A stretch of DNA of 64,000 nt from Linnemannia schmuckeri. Taxonomy: Eukaryota; Mortierellomycota; Mortierellomycetes; Mortierellales; Mortierellaceae. Each line of letters begins with the position of its first letter. Positions within the stretch are counted from its first letter, which is position 1. Of this stretch, positions 36,942-47,719 are shown one piece after another. The notes beneath the pieces are model-generated. The model was not told the DNA's origin. It saw nothing but the letters and a program-made list of their open reading frames with translations, and did not search any database. The stretch is taken from the NCBI GenBank assembly GCA_029449235.1, contig JANATG010000002.1, forward strand, positions 434,001 through 498,000, in the 5' to 3' direction. Made by a program: the position numbers and the translations under genes.

Positions 36942-39538
36942 TTATCAAACATGAGTGCAGAGTCTGGACCTGATTAAAACTGGCTCATGATTCTTCCAAA
37001 TCAATCTTTTTTTCTTTTTTTTTCTTTGCTCTCCCTTGTACACAGGGTACTTTCACAACGATGGCGGAACAAATGTAGAACTTCAACTTGTTGTTCAAGC
37101 AATGGGATCAAGGAATAACACCCGAATGAAGAAAACAGGAAGCGCTTTTGCCTTTTTTTTTTTCCTTCCCCCCCCTCCCCCCTCCCCCCCCTTTTTTTTT
37201 TTTGTAAACAAACGCGGCGCACTTCGTCCTGTTCACATATCTAAGCTTTAGCTCGCTCTTCTTTGATGCTCCTCGCTCACTCTCACGCTGTTTGTTTCTT
37301 GCATTTTTCGGTCCTCTGCACATGCTCTAGTGGTGCATGTACATTGCATTTTGATGACAACGCCTTGCCTTCATCTCTCTTTGATAATTCATGCTTTGTG
37401 TTAGCATCCTTCTGAGCTTCGAACTGGCCGTTGTATCGTCTTCGTACTCCTTTTTTCCCCCTTTTCTCCTTAGTTACGTTTTCCTCTGAATTTTCGATCA
37501 GAATTCCATCAACAGCAGAGCAAAAACGCCCATGGATCACTTCTACTAAAAACGACAACGTCATTTAGCAAATGATTCAAGGACATTCGATCAGATATGT
37601 GGCGGATTCTCTCAGGGTCTCGATCGGTTCCGCCTGAAACATACTCAAGGAGTACGTGGAGAACATCCAGCCATCAAAACTAGGCCGACCTAACCAAGCT
37701 CTCTCCAAGGACAAAAGGGGTTCTTACTTTTCGTTTTCATACTGGCCAACTATTGATACCTCATGACACTCAGCGGTCGGCAAACGAGAGTGGAAAAGAG
37801 AAGGGGAAAGAGACTGTGAAAGAGAACTGATTTTAAGATCCCTTTTCTTTTCTTTTTTATACTTGTCCGATCACGATCAACCATGCAGAACAAGCAATAA
37901 TGAGCCAAATGATCTATTCTTTTTTTTTTTTTAAAAAAAAAAACAGAGGTATGTGGCGTGGATATGACAGAAAAGGAGCTGCTTGCTTCGATACTCGTTC
38001 ACGCAAAACATAAAAACAAGTAAAGAGACAACTTCGTTGAGCCAAAGCGAGCGCCGCTCAGTGATCTGTTATTCGCCCTTTTGTGCAGTCTTTTATATTG
38101 GCAGTAGCTATCACGGCCAGACGCTTGCGAGAAGGAGAGAGAGGGCGGGATGAAAACTAAGGGAGCGCTAGAAAAAGGGCAAGGGTGAGATCAGGTACGA
38201 GTGAAACAAACAATCATCTATCAGTCTCATTTCTACTGATGAAATTTGGCTACAACACACAGACCACCTTGTCAGTTGTGCCGATTTACAACCGCCCTCC
38301 TCTTCTCTTTCCTTTCTTCTTTCTTCTTTCTTCTCTCTACTTTTCGCCTCCTTCTTCTTGCAAGAACTCGTCCTCGCCTCCTTCCTTCTATTTCTCAACA
38401 ACATTCTATCTTTTCCCCATCCCCGCCGTACCAACACATCTTGTACACAATTCAATACTCATTCAATCTCCTTCAAAGGGTCTTCCACTGTTCAACGCCC
38501 TTCTCCTTCGTTGAGTCATTCTTTACCCTCTTTTTCTTTTTTTTTTTTTTTTTTTTTTTGCCTGATTTTTTTATTCAAACGCCTCGATTCCCTGTACCAT
38601 CAAATAACGCTAGGAAAGAGTCATCTTCCTCCTTGTTGCTTTGCCTAAGTAGTAACATCGACACACCGCCAACAACTTGTTAAGGCACAGGTCATCATCC
38701 ACACTCGTTGTTCTTTTCCATTATTCGTCCCTACCGTTAGACCACAATGTGAACAGCGCTGCTCTCTCAAGGTATGGCTAGCATTTACTGGTGTTCTCTA
38801 TGCACTGTTTTGGATCCTAAACTGGCTTGAGTGGACATAGACTGATGAGAAAAGCCTTTCACTGTGGTTCGCTTCAATCTCCTGCCCACTGCCATGTTTT
38901 TTTTTTCTTTTTTCATTCACACTCTCTTGTCTTTTTTCAAGCCTTGTTTTTAATCTGCTTTTTTCCTCTCGTCCGGTCTTTTTCTATCTTCTCTCGCACC
39001 CTTTTTCTTCTTCTCTCTCTTTCTTCCTTTCTCTTCATGCTTTCTGGGCTTCAGTGGTTGCAAGGTCAGAGACAGGACGAGAGGGGAACAAGAATAGAAG
39101 ACAAGGCAAGAACAATAACAATAGGAGAGGCAAATGTCAAGAGGCAGACTAGCCCAATCTAACAAACCTTATCAACAGTGCGGCGGCGTCTCTTTTTTTT
39201 TGCCCTTATTACTCATGCACTATATTTTTTCCTCCCCGAGAGAAAAATTGGCGAACACAAAACAAACAAAAATGTCCAAAGAGCGACAAAAAAACAGTTC
39301 CCAGTGCCTCTCTTGGCTGGCACAGTTGACACATTTTGAAAACAATGCGGCGTCTCCCTCTTTCTCTTTTTTTTCTTTTCCTTTTTTTTTTTTTGCCATA
39401 TTTGCTCGGCTCTCATTCCCTTTCATCTCTTTCTTCTTTCCTCCTTTTCCTCTTCTACTCTTTACCTCCATTCACCCCATTCTTTCACCCTTTCACCTCG
39501 AGCACCCTCTTTCCTTCCGTCATATTGATACATTCGAA
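36942..39538. other. intergenic region, no supported gene
   Basis: Contains T, C and A homopolymer runs (about 37155-37203, 37920-37944, 38539-38560) and long pyrimidine-rich stretches. A minus-strand open frame of 93 codons at 37564-37283 is highly charged (Lys/Glu) and has no recognisable domain; I leave it unannotated. From about 39340 the C/T-rich tract looks like the leader of the next gene. Confidence 0.4.
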
Positions 39539-41546
39539 ATGGCTACTACCGAGCCTCCCCTCTGCGTTGCCTCCAACAGCGATTCTGTCTTCCTTGCCAC
39601 CTTCGACGACTCACAAGCGTACAGGAGCAGACCCCCTGCGGTCATGCTCTATAAGAGTCAAAAGAACCCAACCTCTTTGGCATCGATTCAATGGACATAC
39701 GTAAGCTCAATCCTTGTCAACGGGCCCACCTCAGGCGCTCTGCCAATCGACAACAACGGGTATTGGTGTGCCGCGGATGACAGCGGTGCATTTGCAATTA
39801 TATCTGGGGCCAAGGCTATAAAGTCATGGTATTCGAATCCCTTCAAAGCTGAGTACATCAATGGATTGTTGTACACCCCTCCTCCACCTACAAACTCCAA
39901 CTCCGGCGTTACCATCGGAGGTCCTGGTCTAGGCGTTGGGTTCAGTAATGTGGATACAACCGGTACCTATCCTTGCTTCACAGGAAAATGCAGTGGCTAC
40001 TTGTACACGCTGCCAAGCGCAGCAGCAGGAGCTCCATCGAATTTTGTGCTGGCTTTGTATAATTCTTCGGGGTACTCTTTCGAGGTGCTTGATCGAACAG
40101 CCGAGAAGTTCACCACTCTTACTTTAGTGAGCACCGATGTAAGGCAAAAAACAACTATGAGTTTTTTATTTTCCTACAAAATATAAAGTTTTTCACTCTA
40201 TTTTTTTTTTCTTTTTTCATTAGACCCCCGCTCCTAAAGGATTTGGATATACCAACAATAAGCTTGTAACGGTAACGTCGTCTGGAGGACAAACAATCAG
40301 CCTGAATTCACAAGGCCTACCTCCACAAGGCAACGGAACTTCGACTAGTCTCAACTTGGACGCAAGTGTGATGAGCGAGTGCGGGGTAATTAACCGAGGC
40401 ATGTACGCCAGCGTTAATGGCCTCTCTTACTTTTCCTGCGCGGTAAGAACCTTCAGATAAGGGAATGACCTTCTTTGATATATTGACACAACTGGAAAAT
40501 CAAAACAAATTACAAGAAAGAACTAAATCTTTCTCTACCTCCCTTAGTCAAGTGGGAAACGTCTCGTTTTTTCAACAGATGGTAGTACGGTCACCAAGGT
40601 GACAACGGTCAATGAACGGACTGACGCCACCCTTCAAGGCGTTGTCCCAGTCCCAGGACCCAATGGTGGCCCATCTACCTGGGCGTTGGCATACAGTACC
40701 CAAGCTGGAGGTCTCTACGGCCTAATGATGTCAGGCGCCTGGGAGGATCAAAAGGCAGCGAGTACGAAAGCAGGTATCATTGGTGGTGTTTGTGCCGCCA
40801 TCGTTATTGTGCTTGGTATCGCCGGCTTCTTTTACTGGCGCCGCAAGAAGCAACAGCGAGAGGCAAGGAAGGCCGAAGAACCTCAGCATGTCAATACCAA
40901 GTTAGAACCTCTTGACGGAATTGCTCCTCCCCCTCCTACTCCAGGCAATTACGAGGTCAACGGATCCAGCAACGCACCCATCTTGGGATCACCATTTCCA
41001 TCTCTTCCACCAGGCTCTCAAGGTCAACCTCAACCCCAGCACCAGTCTCAGTCATACCTTACGCAGTATCCTCAGCAAATCCCCCTGCAAGTCCCTCAAC
41101 AATTTCCTCAGTTTCCTCAGCAGTTCACTCAACAATACCCTCAGCAGTATTCACAGCAGCAATTTCCACAGCAATTTCCCCAGCAATTTCCTCAGCAAGG
41201 TCTCCACCCTGGTCAGATGTATGGCGCCTACCCAGGACAACAACAACCTAGCCCAATCTTTAATACAACTCAGCTAACTCCCTCCACGTCGTCACAGTCC
41301 TTCAATGTTCCAACCCAACCCTATCAGCAACAACCTTCGCCCTTGACAACAACTTCAACTTCAACTGCAGCTACAAACACGCCCAGTTTCAATGCCAACG
41401 CCAATTCTGCCCAGCAACTCCAGGATATTCAGTTCTCGATCCATCCAAGAGCAAACGTTACCGGCATGGTCGGCGGAGTTAATTCGCAGACTGCCAATGC
41501 AACATCAACCTCTACTTCTACTCAACCTCCCATTGAACAACTTTAG
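39539..41546 (+). CDS. single-pass membrane protein with PQQ-rich tail (3 exons, 605 aa)
   Basis: Exons: 39539-40138, 40224-40442, 40548-41546, with continuous frame. Residues 1 to about 340 form a hydrophilic, beta-rich-looking region with several Cys (PCFTGKC, SECGVINRG, YFSCA) and Ser/Thr/Asn richness, as expected for an extracellular domain. A single transmembrane helix follows at about 349-371 (GIIGGVCAAIVIVLGIAGFF), then the basic stop-transfer WRRKKQQR, which places the C-terminus in the cytosol. Residues 455-500 are repeated PQQF, PQQY and SQQ units, followed by a Ser/Thr/Gln/Asn-rich end. No N-terminal signal peptide is visible at this start (MATTEPPLCV), so a type III topology or an undetected upstream exon is possible. 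The upstream sequence stays open in frame for 135 codons but looks like pyrimidine-rich leader. I do not recognise the family. Confidence 0.75.
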
Positions 41547-43011
41547 AACCACATCTATTTTGCGGAAGATACTGTAATATCAATAATGAAGTGTCTTATA
41601 ACTTTTTCTCCCCTTTTCCTCTTGCGAAACAACTTCCTCTGCCCAAAGACCTTGCTTCTTTCCCTTCCCCCACTGTCATTTCACTTAATCCCTCATTCCA
41701 TATCTCTTCTCCCACCATGGTTGAGCTTCCTACTGTATGCGCCTCTCCTGTCGCTCCTTCTCAAGGGCGAAAAAGATCTTCTAGCTTTCCCTATCAGACA
41801 GGCACTATCAGATTAAGGATGATGGGGAAAAGAGAAAATTTTGGTGTAACTTGTTTTTCTGAATTTTGTTATTTTAATGGGAGTAGTCAGAATAAAGAGT
41901 AATGTGGAAAAGCAAAGACGCCTACCAGAATAGACGCTTTTTTTTGACCAGCTGACTGTTAAAAGGGTCCATTTGACCTGACTGGCCTAGAGTGGCCGTC
42001 GTCTTCAAAAGACGCCAGGCTTCCAGGCCCTGTAGTTAAAGGCGACATTGTTCAAGCAAACTAAAGCAATGTCTTAACCTTTTGAGCTGTTGTCAGGCAC
42101 CAAGCACTTAGACACATACATTTATGGATTGAACAGCAATGCACACAATAAAGAATAGCCAAGGAAGCAGGGCCATGGCTGCCATTACCCTTACTCGCTC
42201 ACTCCCTCTTTCCCATTTTCCTCTTGTACTGTTTTTCTCATCTACTCTCATTGTCTTTTATCCTCCCCTTATACTCTTGCTGTCTTATTCTTTTCTTCTT
42301 TGCACCTTTCCTCACTCCCACCATTAATCCGTAAAAGGAATATAGACGAAAGAAGAAGAATTAAAGAGATAAGGATAGAGACTGACATAAAGAAAGAGAA
42401 GGGAGAGGAAAGGTATGGTGTCGGCTTGCTTTGTACATGCTCTTTAACAGCGTCCCTTGTAAACTGTCGACTGTGGCCCTATGTCCTCCTCCATATGTCT
42501 GCCTCTCTTCATTTCCTCCTCCTTCCTCACCCTCATTCTCTTTCTCCTTCAATTTCTTTGTTGCAGAATTGACAAAACGATAGAGAAGGAAAGAGAAAGG
42601 TGCCAGAACCGGGCATTCCACCCTTCTCCATCTCCCCTTTTCTATTTCTTTTTTCTTTTTTCTTTTTCTTTTTTCTTTTATTGTTCTATCCCTGTTCCTT
42701 CCTCCATTCTTACACATACCCCTCCCACCTCCCCTCCCCTCCCCTCCCCCTTTCATTCACTGGCCCTTTCTCTTTCTCTTTCTCTCTCCCTCTTCATTTC
42801 TCCATCCTCTTGGGTACATTCCGATCCTTGCCGTCTACACATCCATTGTCATCATGTTTTCTCTTACATCCTTTGCTTTATTGAATCCTTATTCGTATTT
42901 TCACACTATACACATTCTACCTTCCTTGATTTTGGATCTTGTACTCGACTGCCACCATCTCGCCTTATTACTCTCTGCTTTTAAACTAAAAAAAAAAAAG
43001 CGAGTGAGCTG
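41547..43011. other. intergenic region with C/T-rich tract
   Basis: No supported gene. About 42500-42880 is a strong pyrimidine-rich stretch with CCCCT repeats near 42719-42750, resembling the leaders in front of other genes here, but no exon follows. The mobile DNA block begins directly after it, so a gene may have been cut off. Confidence 0.4.
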
Positions 43012-43122
43012 TGGTGATTTAGAGCGGCTTAGCTTCAGATGGCCATTTGACTTTTTTACGCGTTTGCCTGCGAGTGTTTGAAAAAGCATCTTTCTTTCCA
43101 CAATACAAGCAGGTAGGCACTA
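43012..43122 (+). repeat. dispersed repeat R, left copy
   Basis: About 110 bp that recurs in the same orientation at 43985-44094. Shared blocks include GGCTTAGCTTC, TTTGCCTGCGAGTGTTTG and CCACAATACAAGCAGGTA. The two copies flank a truncated family-1 retroelement. What element the repeat belongs to is unknown. Confidence 0.7.
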
Positions 43123-43314
43123 CACCCTTTTGACCATTGGTAACAGTAGTAACTTCTAGTCTTTGGAGAATAGCTATTGATATAAAGCATCTTTCTCTCC
43201 ACAACATTACAATTTTAAGAAGGGATATACACATATATAGTAGCCGCCAAAATCCTTCAAATGTTTTCTTATTTTTCATTTTACACGTTTTTTTTCTAAG
43301 CCTTAATGAAATGC

Positions 43315-43412
43315 TGTAATGATTGGACCCCCGATCACCTTAATTAGATAAATAGACAACTGTTACCAAAATACAAAGACAACTCTTCCTTCCACTCCTT
43401 ACAAAAGTTGCA
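43315..43412 (+). repeat. family-1 LTR (98 bp), diverged copy
   Basis: Same length as the other family-1 LTRs and clearly homologous, but its first bases read TGTAAT in place of TGCAAC. It ends in GTTGCA and is followed directly by the primer-binding sequence TGGTAGCAAAGG. Confidence 0.85.
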
Positions 43413-43966
43413 TGGTAGCAAAGGTTCACAACTCCACCAACCAGACCCCAGAAAACGCAACACAATCCCCAGAACACGCAACACAATCCCCAGAACAACC
43501 AGCACAAACCCTAGACTCCTTCAGCTCTTCAGAAACCTCATCTAGCACCTCCTCCATCCCCTCACCCTGTCTTCCACCCATTGACACATATTTTATCACT
43601 GACTTTTTATCGGAACTTACCATTATGACCGATGACAACCTCGCCACCATCATCGAACTTGGCACAACCTCCAAACCCGCCAAGTACGACGGCACTCGCG
43701 ATGGCTTCAAATGCCTTGCTTGGCTAAAGGAGGTATAATGCTACTTGATCATAAAGAACGTACCCAATAGAAAACGCACCATCCATGCCGTCAACCTCCT
43801 CAATCAAACCTCCCTTCTATGGTGGGAATCACTCAACATTTACAACACCTGCGACTACTCCACCTTTACAATCCTGTTCAAGAAGGTATACATACCTGAC
43901 AGATTTCTCAAGCAAGTGCGCGGCCTTTTCAATGCCAAGCTTACCACTAACCTGGCCGAGTGGTAG
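43412..43966 (+). pseudogene. truncated family-1 gag
   Basis: Reads MVAKVHNSTNQTPEN, then MTDDNLATIIELGTTSKPAK and RKRTIHAVNLLNQTSLLWW like the intact gag at 58401-59585. It has a stop after WLKEV (about 43736) and ends at a TAG at 43964, with no capsid C-terminus, zinc knuckle or pol. The N-terminal region carries an extra ATQSPEH repeat compared with the intact copy. Confidence 0.85.
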
Positions 43967-43984
43967 AGTTCCACTCTAACATTA

Positions 43985-44094
43985 TGGTGATTTTAAGTGG
44001 CTTAGCTTCTAAAGGCCGCTTTGACTATTTTACACATTTGCCTGCGAGTGTTTGAAAAAGCACCTCCTTCCACAATACAAGCAGGTAAGCACTA
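43985..44094 (+). repeat. dispersed repeat R, right copy
   Basis: Second direct copy of the repeat at 43012-43122, following immediately on the gag fragment. Confidence 0.7.
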
Positions 44095-44302
44095 TATAAT
44101 AGTATTATAAACTGCCCTCCTATCTCCGCGGTCGCGCTTCCTATCTAACCACCCTTTATCTAATCACCTTTCCCATCTAACCACCGCCCCATCTATCCAT
44201 TTCTAGCCTTTCCTTCTTATTTCTAGTATTCTCTTGTTCCCTCTGCCATTCTTGTTTCTTTCTATCTTTGTATTCAAACTCGCTTACTCTGTTGCTATTA
44301 CA

Positions 44303-44528
44303 TGGTAGCAAAGATAACATCGTTTCCACCTTTTTGATTCATCTATTCCCTTACACTGTTAATCCTCTTTCTTTTCTCTTAATCTCTTTTCTCCCTTGTA
44401 CTATTTTTTTTATCATGTCAGACGTACTCAACTCTCTTCTCAACGGCATTGATCCTGAGCGTCAGATCGCTATTCTGTCAAGAGACAAGATCGAGCTAAG
44501 GCTTGTTCTTGTGACTTTGCCCATCTAA
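44303..44528 (+). mobile_element. remnant of a third LTR element: primer-binding site and gag start
   Basis: The sequence GCTATTACA is followed by TGGTAGCAAAG, the same primer-binding sequence that follows the family-1 LTRs, so an LTR probably ends at 44302. A short frame from ATG 44415 reads MSDVLNSLLNGIDPERQIAI and stops at 44528. The element is then interrupted by the Tc1-like end at 44589. The LTR start is not resolved. Confidence 0.4.
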
Positions 44529-44588
44529 CAAGTATAGAAGAACTCTTACATAGTAAATTGATAGTTCTTTACTTGGTATCGCCAAATA

Positions 44589-44708
44589 CAGTGGATTCCA
44601 AAACTGTCCAAATGTTTTCAACTTTTGCCTTTCATTATCTTTTACTCAATAATGGCATGGGCGACCAGATCTTTCTAGACCTTGGTAAACTTGTGTGTCA
44701 TTCTTGCG
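44589..44708 (+). repeat. Tc1/mariner-like terminal repeat, left copy (120 bp)
   Basis: Begins CAGTGGATTCCAAAACTGTC directly after a TA dinucleotide, the insertion signature and end type of Tc1/mariner transposons. The same 120 bp occurs in reverse complement at 62904-63023. It is cut at its inner end by the family-2 LTR. Confidence 0.65.
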
Positions 44709-44911
44709 TGCAACAGCAGAAGGTAGGACCAGTGAAAGCAGGGACAAGAGACGAGGATTGAAGCAGTGATGATTGATGTTATTACTATGGTACATCTATA
44801 TATACAAGGGAGTAACTAGGTTTCTAGGTCTAGTATCATAGAAGAGTCAGAGGTGAATAAGAGTGATGAGAAATGACTAACTAAGGTGGACTTTAAACCT
44901 AATATGTTGCA
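44709..44911 (-). repeat. family-2 LTR (203 bp), 3' LTR of the minus-strand copy
   Basis: Ends TGCAAC and GTTGCA like family 1 but has an unrelated interior. A polypurine tract (AGAGGGGAAGG on the minus strand) lies directly inside it. The other copy, in reverse orientation, is at 60328-60530 and has the same length. Confidence 0.85.
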
Positions 44912-44934
44912 CCTTCCCCTCTTAAAAAAAAATC

Positions 44935-47611
44935 CTATCTCCTAAGGCCATGGTCATGCTTGTACTTATTGAGGATCGTCTTGCAGTGAGCCAAGTGATC
45001 CTCAGGTTCCCATGTCCAGTCTTCTCGCGGGAAACCTTGCCACTGAACAAGGTACTCACGCCGCCTATTGTTAATCCTGTGCTCCGCTATTCCTTCGACC
45101 TCATACTCTTCCTCATCCTCGACGATCTCTGGTGGTGGTCGTGCTGGTGTTCGCGATCCGAGTGCTGGGGGTGATGGGTAGTAGTGGCGGAGTCGGTCGA
45201 CGTGAAAAACTGGATGGATCTTCATAGTGGGAGGCAGGTCAAGGCGGAAGGAAACCGAAGACAACTGTTCAACAATGGAGTGGGGACCAGCAAAACGAGC
45301 GAGGAGCTTTTGTGAAGTGCGGGTACGGTCAGCGGGAAGAGTGATGTTCTCGAGGTTGAGAAGGACCTGATCGCCAATCTTGAAGTCATGGTCGCGGCGA
45401 CGGGTGTCTGCGGCGGTAACTTGTCGCTCCTGAGCAGCAGCAAGGGCTTCCTTGGCCAGAATGAGAGCTTCGCTCTGTGATCGTACAAAGTCGTTGACCG
45501 CGGGATTAGGACCGGGGGATGGGGTCAGCAGGGACATGGGGACATTGGGATGGTTGCCAGTGTTGAAAAAAAATGGTGTAACGCCTGAGGAGGTGTTGAT
45601 AGCGTTGTTGACAGCAAACTCTGCCGCAGGGAGGAGAAGATCCCAGTTGGATTGACGTTGGTCGACAAAGGAGCGGAGCATGGTGATAAGGGTGCGGTTG
45701 GCGCGCTCGGTCTGACCGTCTGTCTGGGGGTGGAATGCTGTTGACATTGCAAGGTGAACATCCAGCAGGCGACTTAGCTCCGTCCAGAAGCGGCTAGTGA
45801 ACTTGGCATCCCTGTCGGAGACAATGGTGGTAGGGAGACCGTGGAGGCGGAAGACGTTGTCAAAAAAAATTCTTGCAACCTGTGAGGCGGTATCAGAGGT
45901 ATGGCTGGCGACGAAGTGGGTCTGCTTTGAGAGTTTGTCCACGAATACCGTAACAGAGTCGAATCCTCGAGGTGTCTTGGGTAACGGGCCGATAAAATCC
46001 ATTGTCACCGTCTGCCATGGTCGATCTGGGATGGGTAGTGGTTGTAGGAGGCCAGCAGGGAGCTGGTTGCTGGGCTTATTCCGTTGACATGACTCGCAAG
46101 TGCGGATGTACTCTTATGCGTCCTTGGCCATGGTGGGCCAGAAGAATCGCGACCGGAGATGACCGTAAGTCTTTTCAAAACCAAAATGACCAGCTATAGC
46201 AGAGTCATGGGCATCATGTAAAAGGGAAAGACGGAGATCGGAGTTAGCAGGGATGCAAACCAGAAAGAGATCATTGCGTTGCACACAAAGAACACCATTA
46301 ATAAGAAAATAATTTTTTGGTGGGCTTCCCTGCAGGCAGCTTTCGTAGATCGGCTTAAGACGAGGGTCCGTTTCATAGCCATCTACCAGGCGCTGCCGGA
46401 GCCCGGGGTCAATCTGTACTGAGAGGGTATTCAACTCTTGATGATCTGGTCGGCGAGACAGGGCATCCGGAACAATATTGTCGGCGCCCTTCTTATACTT
46501 GAACGTAAAGTTATATTCCTGCAACAGCTCCATCCACCGAGCCTGGCGACGTGTGAGCTTGGGTTGTGTAGGGAAGTGTTGGAGGGTGGCATGGTCGGTG
46601 TAAACAATAAAATGAGAGCCATCCAAGTAGAATCTCCAGGTCTTGAGCGCGTGGACAACAGCAAGTAATTCCTGCTCATGGGTTGGGTAGTTGCGCTCGG
46701 CCGAGTTAAGTTTGCGGGAGGTGAAGGCGACGGGGCGTGATACTCCATGCTCGTCGGTCTGAAAGAGGACAGCACCGAGGGCAAATCCAGAGGCATCAGT
46801 TTCGACGGTGGTGAGTAGGTCAGGGTCGAAGATTCTAAGCACGGGTGCTTTACTGATCGCCTCCTTGAGAGTTGTAAACGCTACTTCCTATTCCTGAGAC
46901 CAAGAAAAAGGAGTGCCTTCACCTAGGAGAGCGGTCAATGGTAGAGCGATTTCCGCGAAGTTAGCGATATACTGATGGTAAAACTGTGCAAGGCCAACGA
47001 ATTGCTGAACATCCTTCTGCTTTTGAGGTCGGGGCCATTCACGAATGGCACGGACGAGACCGGCGCTTGTATGGATGCCATCCTTGGAGATGACGTGGCC
47101 AAGAAACTCGGTTTGTTCTTGCATAAAAGAGCATTTGCTCAATTTGGCATAGAGACCGTGCTTGCGGAGGAGCGTCAGGACAGACCGAAGGTGTTGTAGG
47201 TGCTCGGCTTCGGTGCGGGAGTAGATGAGGATGTCGTCGAGGTAGACAACAACCCACTTGTCGAGGACAGGGTCTAATACTCGTAGCATCATATTAGAAA
47301 AGGACGCCGGTGCATTTGTTAACCCAAAAGGGACCACGTTAAACTCAAAATGACCATAGCGACACCTAAACGCTGTTTTGTGGGTGTCCTCCTCAGCAAT
47401 ACGTTGTTGATGATAACCAGAGAGTAGATCCAGTTTTGTAAAGTAGCGGGCACCTCTGAAGCGGTCGATAAGCTCATCGATGCGGGGGAGGGGGTGGCGA
47501 TTCTTCTTTGTAATGCGATTAAGGCCTCTATAGTCCACACACATACGCAAGGAACCATCTTTCTTTTTGACAAATAGCACCGGTGCACCATAGGGAGAAG
47601 TAGAGGGTTTG
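44935..47611 (-). pseudogene. family-2 pol, C-terminal two thirds (RT, RNase H, integrase, chromodomain)
   Basis: Minus-strand reading shows RT motifs (VDYRGLNRI, YLDDILIYS), the RNase H TDASGFALGAVLF, an integrase core with MDFIGPLPKTP, SDRDAKF and HPQTDGQTERANR, and a chromodomain ending with EYLVQWQGFPREDWTWEPED. In-frame stops at about 46890 and 46116 break it into three pieces, so it is not functional. The N-terminal part continues at 52852 beyond the inserted element. Confidence 0.9.
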
Positions 47612-47709
47612 TGCAACTTTTGTAAGGAGTGGAAGGAAGAGATGTCTTTGTATTTTGGTAATAGTTGTCTATTTATCTAATTAAGGTAATCGGGGGTCCA
47701 ATCGTTGCA
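47612..47709 (-). repeat. family-1 LTR, 3' LTR of element 1
   Basis: 98 bp, on the minus strand TGCAACGATT to AAAAGTTGCA. The polypurine tract AAGGGGAAGG lies directly upstream on the minus strand, right after the pol stop. Confidence 0.95.
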
Positions 47710-47719
47710 CCTTCCCCTT

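Noticed and set aside
37283..37564. Minus-strand open frame of 93 codons, Lys/Glu-rich
   Set aside because: No domain, no splice support and low-complexity composition, so it is not called as a gene.
39134..39538. In-frame extension of the membrane-protein gene upstream of 39539
   Set aside because: The extension is translated pyrimidine-rich leader (Phe/Ser/Pro runs) without a clean signal peptide; the ATG at 39539 is the more natural start.
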